From assembly GCA_964017125.1 (NCBI GenBank), contig OZ024909.1, positions 54,011,085 through 54,075,084 on the forward strand: 64,000 bases of DNA, given 5' to 3'. This stretch comes from Flabesymbios commensalis. Lineage: Eukaryota > Annelida > Polychaeta > Terebellida > Flabelligeridae. The position numbers were made by a program, and so were the translations under genes. Under the pieces are notes generated by a model. That model was not told the DNA's origin, searched no databases, and saw only the letters and a program-made list of their open reading frames with translations. Shown here in pieces: positions 34,984 to 47,170 of this stretch (its first letter is position 1; the number at the start of each line of letters is the position of its first letter).

Positions 34984-37600
34984 TGTTTAATATAACCGGC
35001 TGCGTACTTGCTATTAACGTAACTACCCGCTTGTCCTCAATCAGACTCAATGTAAATATATCGTCATGATTTTTCATCACTATGTATAAAGAACAAATTA
35101 AAATATGTAATTCCACAAAGTGCTCTAGCATTGCTTTATTGTTCATCGATACTCCAACATATAAATTACTGTACACCAGCCTGGGGAACAAACACGAAAA
35201 GGTTATTTAACGTTAAGCCACATTAATCCTATTTTTTCTACTATTAATATATATACAATTTTCTCAATTTAAATTAATTTTAAACTAACTAAACAGTTAC
35301 TTCCAGAATATTGTCATTCATTCGACATATGGATAAAACCAGAAATGCATAATATTATATATTGTGTTTCTGATAAAACTTGAGATATTCACCTGCACAA
35401 CACTAGAAAACGACATCATGTCATATTAACAGTGAGAGTGAAAAATGAATTTGCAAAAAGTGTATTCGATATCAGCTGCCCTGTCTAATATATGTAACTC
35501 TCAACATTAATTACATATAAAATACATTTTAGTAGGTTTACTAATGACAAAAAATCTTATATGATTTCAAATAAAATCTCCTAATAAATTTAAATAATGA
35601 TTGATGTCATTTCAGAACCATTTACCGTCCACCCTGTACTACGATTTTTCATATGAGTAAATAAAATGAAAATATAATTACTATGTAGCAAAAAGTTATG
35701 TATAATTGTGTTATTTATATGTCAAATACAATAACTGAGCTGAAAAACTGATCTGATAGGTAGGCCTATGTATGTCTATGGAATGATATTTGTAGTAGCT
35801 CCCACACAAAAAAAAAGATGAAAAGAGTACAGGCGTCCCTGGTTTAAAGAGACTAGGTGATTACGTTAATGGCGGGCTCGCTGAATTAAGGTTAGTACCA
35901 GTACATCGACGGTAATTTCGCGCAGGTCCACGCGCTGCCCGCTCATACCCACCAATGTACACAAAGACCCCCATGTTTTACTCATAGCCTACCGTAATGT
36001 AGTTCTGGCGGTCTCGGTCCCTTTAAAATACATGGAAACAAACCCCATGTAGTTTGCCCGTACTGCGAGAGAGGCGAAAATCCTAATTTATTTCTTTTTA
36101 TATGTTTAAGGTCCACATAAAAGTATCCACATTTTGAATCTAAAAGTAAAAAAACTTACCTCAGTATTTGTGCCTTGTATATGGTGGGTATTACAAACGA
36201 CATAGTGGCATTGATCATTCACAGCTGTCCTGTGTTTACCCATTGTAGTAATGTAAACAATCAGAAACGCAAAGCAGATTGATCCACAACCTGCACGTTA
36301 GCAGGTACAAACACTAAACAGCATCCAGCTTTTCAACGGATAATAAATTATCTTTAAAATTTAACTTATACAACAGTTATTTTCTCTTTTTTTTTGTGCA
36401 CAGTTATTTCAAAATTGCATTTCATTGTACATGGGACCGAATATCTTTTTTATATGTCATGTCTAAAAACCATCCCAGTTCGCGAAATGTATTTTTCAGA
36501 AACAAATGTTGTCACCGTGAAATGATTATCATGATTATTCAAAATTGATCTAACTTTTTCATGTATCAGGCCTATCACCCCTTATCCGTAACCCTGTCGC
36601 TCACAAACGTATCGTCCCCTTGGATATGAAAGGGTGTATCTGCCACTTTGAAAAGTGGCAGATACACCCTTTCATATCCAAGGGGACGGTATGTATCTTA
36701 TCAGCAACACAATCATTGTCATGCATTGTGCTTTATAGTCTTCGTTATTTATTTTTAAAATTATATAAAAAGGACAGCATCAACTGAATTTGATCCGATT
36801 GTTAGAGACCAACACCGGTACTTTGCTCTGACAGCGTACCATGCATCTATTAACACTAATACCAATATGGCAATGTGTGTAGTTATCATTAATCCGTTTT
36901 CAGACATTCGGTGTTAACGTCAACCATGAGAAAAAACACTATAGTGACAAAAGTGAAATATGGCGTCATTATTGGGGCCAGTAAGTTGCATTATATTATT
37001 ATTCCAGTATCGGTATTTTGAACTGAATAAGAAACAACACCATAACACCAAAAAGTGTTGTATCCTTTGTCACAGGCATATATCTACATCTTGTAGACGA
37101 CCGGATATATTATATTATGTTGACTACATAAGATAGCTTGTGTTACAAACAGACATATAGATTAATTTACTGAAAAATAACACTTTTTCTGTGATTAGGG
37201 TGGATGCCAATATCTAGTTTTAGCGTCCCAATTGGCGATACGTGCCCGAAATAATCAGAATATTTATTTACGACATCAAAATTAGAGGGTCTTTGAAGCA
37301 TTGAGGTTCTAAGTTACAGAATAGCATATCAATGATAAAATATGGGGCCTAATGGCAATGCTACAATCTACCAGAAACGGTATTTATATATGGATATAAT
37401 AACAGATAACGAAAGGATGAATGACCGATCTAACGGACAAATGAATAAATGAATGATTGAATAATGGATAAATGAATAAATGAATGAACTAGAAGGGTCA
37501 CCGTTTTTGTAAACAAAAACTGAAGATGCCTCCCCTCCCGCAGCATAAAGGTTGATAGCTAATAGATGTAGTGTCAAAGGATTTTGTAATTAATGTTAAT
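34984..37600. other. AT-rich intergenic DNA with one near-perfect hairpin
   Basis: Apart from the hairpin at 36611-36690 I see no gene or repeat structure. Confidence 0.5.
36611..36690. repeat. 39-bp-arm hairpin, GTATCTGCCAC family
   Basis: The left arm begins ATCGTCCCCTTGGATATGAA and the right arm is its inverse with one mismatch; the loop is 2 bases. Related hairpins: 47507-47592, 48337-48395 (imperfect), 52323-52395 (degenerate) and 55868-55937 (degenerate). Confidence 0.85.
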
Positions 37601-37689
37601 CAATGGCTCTGACCTCCAATGTGATTTATATTTGCCATTGTAGAAATATTTTCCATCAGAATATGTAGGGCATTGTTTTTTTTTGACAC

Positions 37690-37965
37690 ATAGTGACATT
37701 TTGGACATATGGGACACATTGGAAATTTGGGACACATGGAACACCTGATACATTTGGGCCACCTGGGACATTTGGGACACATGGGGCATTCGGGACACAT
37801 GGAAAATCCGGGACATATGGGACATTTAGGACACATAGAACATTTGGAGCATTTGGGACACTTGGACATATGGGACACTTGGGAGATATGGGACAATTGG
37901 GACACATAGACCATTTGGGACATTTGGGACACTTGGGATATATATGAGACACTTGGGACATATGA
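37690..37965. repeat. 9-bp minisatellite (TGGGACACA-like)
   Basis: About 30 imperfect 9-bp units such as TTTGGGACA and TATGGGACA. Because 9 is divisible by 3, all frames stay open over it and give CPx or HLG-type tripeptide repeats; these are not taken as genes. Confidence 0.9.
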
Positions 37966-38009
37966 AACACTTCAAATCATTCACGATTATATTTGTGGTT
38001 AAGAGCTTA

Positions 38010-38400
38010 ACGGGTGTTGATTGGAACAATGTTGGCCCAGCGTCGCAGACGGTGGCCCAGCATTACATCAGCATTGGGCCAATGTATCGTGTTGTCTGGT
38101 GTTTCTGGCGCCGGGATGGAAAGCGTCACCCGCATAATGCAGCAGTCAAAAACACGGTACAATCACCCAAAGCTGTTTCAATGACAGGCCAGCGTCGAAG
38201 ACTGTGGGTCAACATTGAAACAGCATTAGGTGAATGCCACGTGTTTGCGCGAAGTATACAGCAGACCCAGTGATGGATTAGCATTGGGCCAGAGTCGTGG
38301 CCGCTTGACCGGCATTGAACCAGCAATGGGCTGCGACGCTGGCTCAACATTGAACCGGAATTTGGTGGGTAGGCCTACATCCTCTGTACGAGGTACATCG
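38010..38400. mobile_element. GTTGGCC-type MITE cluster
   Basis: At least two copies: GTTGGCCCAGCGTCGCAGAC and GGTGGCCCAGCATT near 38030-38065, then TGTTTCAATG...CATTGAAACAGCATTAGG and ATGGGCTGCGACGCTGGCTC near 38326-38345. It ends in GGTGGGTAGGCCTACAT, as does the copy at 4.5 kb. Confidence 0.6.
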
Positions 38401-38647
38401 TAGCAGAAATGCATAAAACATCTGTATTATGCATTTCTGATCGTAGGCAAGTATTGAAGGAATGTTGGCCAGCACCGGCGATGGTGGTGGAAGGAATACA
38501 CGTCGAAGATATATTTGAACTTGTCTCGTGTTTGCTGGGGCGGCCCCCGACTGCACAATGGAAACCGCTGGACAGACGGACAGGACAGTGCACTGAGCGG
38601 ACAAAGGTAAACCAACATGTCCCACCTCTGTGCACAGAGGGGAGACA

Positions 38648-39247
<600 letters not shown>

Positions 39248-39892
39248 GTTGTTTATATTAGTACTGATAAGCTAAATTCAGATTCGTCTTATAATCCCAG
39301 GAGGTGAGCATGGCTTATGCACAAATTAAGGTGAAATACCGGTGGATTCAAAATACTAGCTCATTGACCTTGCAGTTCGGTGTCTTCCCTGGGGAACCAT
39401 TGGGTACGAGTGTAGACTCATGCATAAATGCAATGAAAGAATGTTTGATTGGATGAATGTGGCTTTAGACTATTCTTGTGAACATTGCCTCAAATGGTAC
39501 AGGATATCATCTTCAGTGAACACAAATAAATCAGATTACGCTCCACCCATACTATATATAGTTTGACATTTCAGCCATGGCGGTCTGAGGTCAAAATAAT
39601 ACTGAATTTTAAGGAGTGGGTGGGGGACATATTGTTTCCATACCACCTGAAAACAAGAGCGACAGACGAAATCGGTGTGACAAGGAGGTAACGTTGAAGT
39701 AGGCGTGTTGTCATAATTCGCTTAGTGAACATTGGGGGCGTAGCATAGTAAATATTTTGGCCTTAACAGTTACACCCCTCTCTATAACACCGTCCAACCA
39801 TCTCTGTACTGCATTTTATATCCAAAGTAAGATTAATTTGTATGTTCGCTATTACCATAGATTAACCAAATGTGCTATTACCATAACGCTTA

Positions 39893-40009
39893 TACCCAGC
39901 GACCACAAAAAAACACATTTATATAATATTTGTACAACGTCGGACAACGTCTTCGACGTTGGTCCAACATTGTACAAATATTATACAAATGTTTTGTGTT
40001 TGCTGGGTA
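39893..40009. mobile_element. Full palindromic MITE, CCCAGCAAACAC family
   Basis: TACCCAGC at the left and GCTGGGTA at the right, with TA possibly the duplicated target. The arms carry AATATTTGTACAACGT and its inverse, centred on AACGTCTTCGACGTT. Nearly identical in plan to 58488-58596. Confidence 0.8.
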
Positions 40010-42600
40010 TAGTGTCTCATATCAGTGGTATCCACAAGTTATGTTATTTGCAAAGGGGGCAGCCATATAGACATAATCCTTATGTAAACGACCCAACACT
40101 GTTTTGTCAACATTCTGGGCTATCCTCTGGCTATAAATATATTTCATCAAATGAATTCCACCATTTATGTTGGACAAGGGGTAGTCCACTTTAATTTGAA
40201 AGTGTATGGACTGGTGATATGCCAGTATTAGTTTTCAATGAACAGACCCCTCTGGTGAGTAATATACTTCACAATAAGCAAACACTTATTAGCACTTCTC
40301 ACCAGAGGGCACTGTGAATCAACATTTTCAAAAAAAAAATAGTACTCAACACTGCTCAATAGACAATAGTTTTATTGCATGCACCAATCAGCTATTACAA
40401 AGACATTGCTTCTTTTCATGGCTGCAATTTACAACTACTTTAACGATATACATGTATTTAGTAGACAGGCTAACTGCACAAAATGAACCCCCACTGCATT
40501 TTGAATTATGCCAGTTTGCACGAATGATACTTTGACCAAGTGCAAACAAATTAAGCAGCGGATTTTTTTTATCTGCTTTTATTTTGCAAAAGTTCAAGGT
40601 CAAAGTTCAATTTTCACTGACAAAGTCATTTGTTGTATTATTTTAATGATTTAAGGTCCTATTTAAGGTCAAAGGTCAATTTCAAGGTAGAATTGTTGAA
40701 AATGTCATTTTCAACAAACATAATTAGGAACAATTGTAATAACTATTTTTTGGTGTGATTTAGACTACAGAATATATTTATGATATTATCATGATGACTC
40801 AAGGTCACCTTCAATGTCGATACCAATGTCAAAACTGCGAAAATATGGGTAATTTTCTCACAATGGGTCAATTTAAAATAAAGTGTGTCCACAAGCTACT
40901 AAATAGGATACCAAACCTGCTATATAATATGATGCAACACATGTCATGTGACATATTTAAATGGTTGAAATTATCACAAACAATATTTTTGGAAAAATAC
41001 AAGGATTAAATAACCCAAATCTATGAAAAACAACGTGATCCAGCTTAGTTTTCAGACTTTCCGGTTCTTTTTCAAACCTATGATATGTATCGGCCTTCCA
41101 TTTTTTACCATTTTCTTTAAATCAACAGTTTATATTAATTTTCAGCATTTTTTTGAGAAATATATATATTTGCTATCCCAGTATGTAGAACAGAGGGCCG
41201 GTTTATGTCCCTAATATAATTTACAACTCCGTCATGCACTTATGTTGGGAAGGTAGCCTCAAAACGAATAAATACTAAGCAATATTAAGATATACAACGG
41301 AGCTATAGTGGCCTAAATCATATAAAAAGAAAGTGTGACATTAGTGTGCTATATCAAGATTTCTTGAAAGAATTTGCCGTTAGAACTTCAAAAGTATATC
41401 TTTATCTTACAACTTTGTCACGGTCGTTAAAATATAAACCTTTGCAGTTAGGCCACTGACTTCTATGTGGAAACACAAAACAACATTGTCATTATCCAGA
41501 AAATGAGAGTAAATTACCACTCCGTCACATACAACTCCGTCACACTCATTTTGTGACGGAGCTGTAGAAAGGTCACGCTAGCCACCATGCAGATTTCTGA
41601 AGAGGGCAATGATACTTTTTAAATAAACAAAAATACTTCTACTCTTAATAACAAATGCAATTCCTGGCGATTCCATGAATTTGTTCATGAATATGTTGTA
41701 TTTACAGCTCCGTCACAAATCTTACAACTCCGTCACGTTTTTGCTGCAATCAGTGTCTCGCATTGCAACCTTCCATCAGTACATACATCATTTTATGCTT
41801 TTCTATTGCTTTTTCCTTGACACTTCCATTACAACAGATCGGCGTCTGCTCAGTACCACGTGACCTGGTGAAAATCCTAAGTTGTAAAATGCTGCATTGA
41901 GTCCTATATTTCCTTTGGCTGCAAATCTGTTACAATAGCTATTTAAGCTCAGCTGGCGGTTGATTTATGTTGGTTATTGATGTATTCCAGTGGAGGCAAA
42001 CTGATAATAGCATGAGGATATGTTTCCATACGTGATGTAGCCTGTCTTAACCCGTAGTGAGAAAATTACCCTGTTTATAACTGTTATTACACGGGGTCGA
42101 GAAAATGTAAGTGATGAGAGTACCCCATCCTTAAACTAAAAATTCGAAAAGCATGAAAAACCAGAGATCCCAGCAAACGATAGACTCACTTTGGCTTAAT
42201 GTTGAATCACAATCTGCGACATTGGCCCAACATTAAACGACATTGGGTCGACGTCACGTGTTGGCTTAAATTGACTGGAACTATTTTATTTCTACATAAC
42301 AATAAAGGGACTAACTCAGGCTAAAATCATAACAAAATCGGTGATTTTATTTTGGCTTATTAATATGACTATATGATGTAGGCCTAAACATGTCCATAGA
42401 CTAGAACTGCAAAAGTGTTTTTAATTTTTGTGCTGCGCATTTACCAGTTAGGCTAGATATAGAGACGAAATTCCCGTATTTCTTATTTTTGACACGGTTG
42501 TCTAAAATAAGAAATCAGAAATTTCGTCTCTATATCTATAGTCCAGGAAATCTAGCTTCAAAATTAGCTCAACCTGGAATAAATTGTTAACAGAGGTATT
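40010..42600. other. Intergenic DNA with CCGTCAC motif cluster
   Basis: No supported gene. 41220-41740 holds a clustered 13-bp motif described separately. 42300-42545 holds half of the foldback element seen whole at 53774-54099, ending in the hairpin GACGAAATTCCCG...AGAAATTTCGTC. MITE words occur at 42170-42260. Confidence 0.5.
41222..41737. repeat. Cluster of ACAACTCCGTCAC motifs
   Basis: ACAACTCCGTCA-type words occur near 41223, 41529 and 41724; ACTCCGTCAC near 41519; and AGCTCCGTCAC at 41706. Inverted GTGACGGAGCTGT is at 41553 and a diverged copy near 41410. Both orientations are present within about 500 bp. Confidence 0.7.
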
Positions 42601-42619
42601 TCGAGTTTTTATGGTTCAG

Positions 42620-43830
42620 AAGACCCTGGTGCATCAATTCTGAGCAGCAACCACCTGGCAACCATTTTATTCATATGCTAATTAGCATAATTTGCATAAT
42701 TAATGAGGTAAACGTAAAAGCGAAATAACTTCAAAAATAATCAAGCTAGAAAGTTAATTTTTGTGTCCACACCTATGTTTTCCACCCCGTAGAATTTGAT
42801 TAAGTTGATATTGAATTCTTCAGAACTACCTAATTAGCATAAATTTGCAAAATTAATTCGGAAATTGGAAAAAATTGACATAGCTTTTGAATCAGTTTAC
42901 TTGACCAGTTGATTTTTGCGTCTGAACTTATTATTTTCTACCCCTCTTTATTTGATTGAAGTATCTTTAGCAAATTCTGAGCAGAAAACACTTGGCAGCA
43001 ATGTTAAACATATGTTAATTAGCATACTTAGCATAATATGCATAATTAATGAGGAAAAAGTAAAATGGATTAAAATCACCAGATTAAAATCACTTTTTAA
43101 ATAATTACCTTAGAAAGGTAATTTTTGTGTCTACATCCATGTTTTCCACACCGCAGAATTTGATTAAGTTGATATTGAATCCCTCACAGCTTCCTAATTA
43201 GCATAAATTTGCATAATTCTTTCAAAAAAAATGAAAAAAATACATAGCTTTTAAATCAATTTACTTGAGAAGTTGATTTTTGCGTCTTAAGCTGCATTTT
43301 CTACCCCTCTTTATTCGCTTGAAGTCTATTTATCAAATTCTGAGCAGCAGGCACCTGAAAACCATTTTGGTCATATGCTAATTAGCATAATTTGCATAAT
43401 AATTGAGGAGAGGGTAAAATCGCTATAACTTCAAAAATAATTAGGCTAGATAATTAATTTTTGTGTCTACACCCATGTTTTCCACCCCGTAGAATTAGAT
43501 TAAGTTGATATTGAATACCTCAAATCGTCCTAATTAGCATAAATTTGCATAACTCATAAAAAAATGTAAGAAAAATTGCCATAGGTTTTAAATTAGTTTA
43601 CTTGAGAAGTTGATTTTTGCGTGTAAACCTATCTTTTCTACGCCTCCTTATTCGTCTATAGTATATTTATAAAATTCTGAGCAGCAACCACCTGGAAACC
43701 ATTTTAATCATATACCAAATAGCATACGTAGCAAAATTTGCATATTTAATGAGGAAAAAGTAAAATAGCTAAAACTTCAAAAATATTTAAGTTGGAATGT
43801 TATTTTTTTTGTCTATACCCATGTTGTCGG
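42620..43830. repeat. Satellite with a unit of about 350 bp, about 3.5 copies
   Basis: AGCATAATTTGCATAATTAA recurs at about 42680, 43029, 43384 and 43732. Each unit has TTTTTGTGTCTACACCCATG, GAATTTGATTAAGTTGATAT and CCTAATTAGCATAAATTTGC. Confidence 0.9.
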
Positions 43831-45110
43831 AAGTGTTCACATCTATAAAGCATTACCAGAACTAATCCATAAGCTGGTGGGGTTTTCGTGTGAATGAAAT
43901 ATCCCCAAATTGTCTCTCTGTATACGTGAACTAGGGCATCTAATGTGACAGAAATTAAATGTATGACTTAATTAAAGGCAATGGATCATATTCAAATTCC
44001 TAGCCAATTTATGGTCTGATATCTCTCATAGGCACCCCAAAACCTTTCCACAAAAAAAATATTCTCCATTGTCAGTCAGAAGTCGTCATTTGATAAGCAG
44101 CCTAATGTCTGATTCACTAATATGCCCACTGAGTTGGAAAGCACGAGGCAAATAAATGTGTCTTCCATTTTTCCGAAATAGAGGCCTATTGATGTAAGGG
44201 TGTCAAGCTGTATTTTATATGGTTTTATTGTAGTAGCCTACTCAGATATATTCTCTGAAAACAGTCCATTACGCTGTGCCCTGTAACGTCAACTACACGT
44301 GTTGTGGGATTATGCCAGATTATTTCAAGAGCATGTCTAAGTTTTTCAGTCATTTTAATTTCCAGTGTAGAAGCCTATACCATAGACATGTTTTTACTCT
44401 TTTTGTTCGAATAGGAGCATGTCTAGAAACACCCCGAATTCAATTTACTCACGTATGCAATTCAGATCATGATATGGCTTATTTAGTAAATCAGAATTTA
44501 AAATGTCATTGTTAAAGGCCTCAAAGTGAATTTGATTAAATTCCCTGGTTCAGGTCCTCAGTGAATTAATTAATTTATAAGGATATAGTGTAATGTTTTG
44601 AACTACCGTGCAATTACAATTAATTTGCTTCCAAGTGAATTTATATCAAATTTATAAGGTTGTGTCTTTTTAATAAATTATGCCAATCTATACTTAATAG
44701 AACACGAGTTTTTAGGTTTCGTCCTTCGTTGAACGTGCACCCAGGACACATATATATTTTCGTCACGGCACCCACTATATATACCTCACACACAGCTTTG
44801 ACTATTAGCCTGGGTTGCAACGTATATAATAACGTTTTAGGAGTTGTTTTTGTACCTTTATTTGGCTTTTATTCAATTTCCATCACAATTTTCAGATAAT
44901 GTTTCCGTCCACTACAAGTCAGCACAATACAAACCCAATGCCAGGTCAATGCTAGACCACAATCTGCAGCGCTGGCCAACATCCACTTGGCAGTGCATTT
45001 TGCTGGCTATATATAGGTGCAACGTGACTACAATGCGCCGGTACAGCCCCGATCCAGCATTGTGCCACACAGTGTGTCCACCAACAGGGAGTTGTGCCGA
45101 TGAATGTTGT
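43831..45110. other. Intergenic DNA, no gene seen
   Basis: Short open frames only. 44930-45110 carries diverged MITE words (CCCAATGCCAG, CAGCGCTGGCCAAC). Confidence 0.45.
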
Positions 45111-45122
45111 AGGTTGTCTTCA

Positions 45123-45460
45123 AAAAAAAATGAAATGAAATGAATCGGGCTTTAGGCCACCTTTGTGCACATATAGGCTAAACTGGGCCAGGAGAACCTT
45201 CTGAGGATGGTGAGATGATTGAGATGATACTGTACTCCAGACACAGGATGCGAAATTCGAACCCTGGCGGTCTGAGGCCGAGCACGCTACCTCTCGGTCA
45301 CAGAGGCTCCCCACAATACTGACTTTCACACGTAGATGGGGAAGAAACATTTTTTGTTTCTTTCAAACCGCCGGAACCGGGAACCGAACCCCGGACTCTG
45401 GCGTGAAAGGCAGTGGTGGTAAAAGCAGTGGTGGTAACCACTACCCTAGGGCCCCCGCCC
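45123..45460 (-). mobile_element. tRNA-related SINE, minus orientation
   Basis: Bounded by a direct repeat AGGTTGTCTTCA at 45111-45122 and 45461-45472. Read on the minus strand: GGGTAGTGGTTACCACC (A-box-like), GGGGTTCGGTTCCCGG (B box), a middle part, a second tRNA-like unit GACCGAGAGGTAGCGTGCTC with AGGGTTCGAATTTCG, then a tail GGCCTAAAGCCCGATTCATT and A/T-rich end. Its head contains a local duplication relative to the copy at 53030. No coding capacity. Confidence 0.85.
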
Positions 45461-45559
45461 AGGTTGTCTTCAGCGCGCCCAAAACCACGAGGTTTTCAAT
45501 CCCAAGATTGGGTTAATATTTGGGAAGCCGTGCAAGCAATGGCACTAGCACAAATTTGG

Positions 45560-45790
45560 ATCCCAAACTAGATTTAGCATTGCTGTAGGGGGTTAAAGAG
45601 ACAAGCGAAGCGGGACTTCACAAATGTAAGAGTCATTTAATGTTGCCGAGCGAAGCAAGGATACTTTTTTTCAAGTGCCATTAGATATTTCTTTACAACA
45701 TGTCCTTCAGACAATTATTTATTTCATAAAAAATCAGTCCAAAATATTTATTTTAAAAATACTCCAGCCCCTCCCCCCCCCCCCTTGATA
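45560..45790. repeat. Dispersed repeat with poly-C end, plus orientation
   Basis: GGGACTTCACAAATGTAAG, TCCTTCAGACAATTATTTATT, ATTTATTTTAAAAATACTCC and a 13-C run followed by GATAATTGAATGGTG match, inverted, 56520-56900. Confidence 0.55.
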
Positions 45791-46359
45791 ATTGAATGGT
45801 GTTTTTACAATTCACATCGTTAGTATGATTATAAGGTACAGGCTTGATTCATAAACTTTTCTGTTTCAGGCCCTAGCTACACAGATTTATATGCCAGTGT
45901 TTAATTATTCACACAGTGGCTTTTGGGGCCTGGCAAACATATTTACATCGGATGGAAAACATGTTACTAACTCATTGATTCAGTTCCTTATACATTGTCA
46001 ATATCTAAAAATATCTAAAATTGTAAAACGCATAGAATTAGTTTTTTTCATCCGACATCATTTTTTTAAGCCGATGTCAGACAATATTTTATGCATTTCT
46101 GGTATGACCCCTGAGAATATTTATGTTATTTGTGCACAGGCTGCATTGTTTCGGTGTTTGTTACTTACTAGCTTTGGTCGTGCGGAGCATGGGTTAAAGC
46201 TAGTTTATTATAATTAGACAGATCCAGGGTACTTTGCAGGGATTTAGCGGAGTGATAAACATATGATAATGTCAAGACATCAAAATCAACATTTAAAGTG
46301 AACTTATTTAAAATATTATATAATTTTTACCAATATTAATTATGCACATGTATGCTGAT

Positions 46360-47170
46360 TAGAAAGATTTGGAGTATTTAATATCAACTTGATTGAATTA
46401 TACGGGCTGGACAAGTTAATTAAATTAGCAAAGTTAGAGCTTGTTCCTAATTGATTATGCAAATTTGGCACATTTCGCTAATTGGCATATCAGATTGATA
46501 CAAGGAGCCTACTGCTCAGAATTTCTAATGTTACAGCACTTTCAAGTTTTTCCTAATTAATTACACAAATTAGGCGAATTATGAGCTCACTGATCAGAAT
46601 TTGCTCAGCAGGAGCCATATAAGGTTAAAATACCTTGTTAAGTTCATCATGAACTTAAACGAACTTAGCAGGATGGATTACATGGCTGTAGGCATATAAA
46701 CCGTTCCAAGTGAACGTGGAACAAATGAAGTGAACTATTTGATAAATTATCGAATTTTTAGCAATTTCATAATTAGTTATGCATTTTTTTGCAAATTTAT
46801 GCTAATTATGAAGGTCTGGAGTATTCAATACCGACTTATTCGAATTCTACGGAGTGGTAAACATAGATGTAGACACAAAAATTAGCTTTCTAAGTTTAAA
46901 ATTATTTCAAAAGTTATAGCATTTTCAAGTTTTTCCCAAATAATTTAGGATAATTATGCTAATTAGCATATGATGAAAATGCTAATTTATGCTAATCAGA
47001 CGGCTCCATAATTAATCACAAAATTGCCATTTTTTTATAATCTATTAAATATTTCACATCAAATGTTGATTTTATTATCTGGACCAATATTTCTGACCTA
47101 CTTGAATTCTGTAAAAATATTTTGAATACCCCAGAGCCGTCTGATTAGCATAAATTAGCATTTTTATGGC
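46360..47170. repeat. Inverted relatives of the 350-bp satellite
   Basis: TAGACACAAAAATTAGCTTTC, TTCAATACCGACTTATTCGA and GCTAATTAGCATA words are the reverse complement of 42620-43830. Two to three diverged units face the main array across about 2.5 kb. Confidence 0.75.

Noticed and set aside
37574-38029. Cys-Pro tripeptide-repeat proteins on the minus strand and His-Leu-Gly repeats on the plus strand
   Set aside because: Product of a 9-bp minisatellite; several frames on both strands are open at once.
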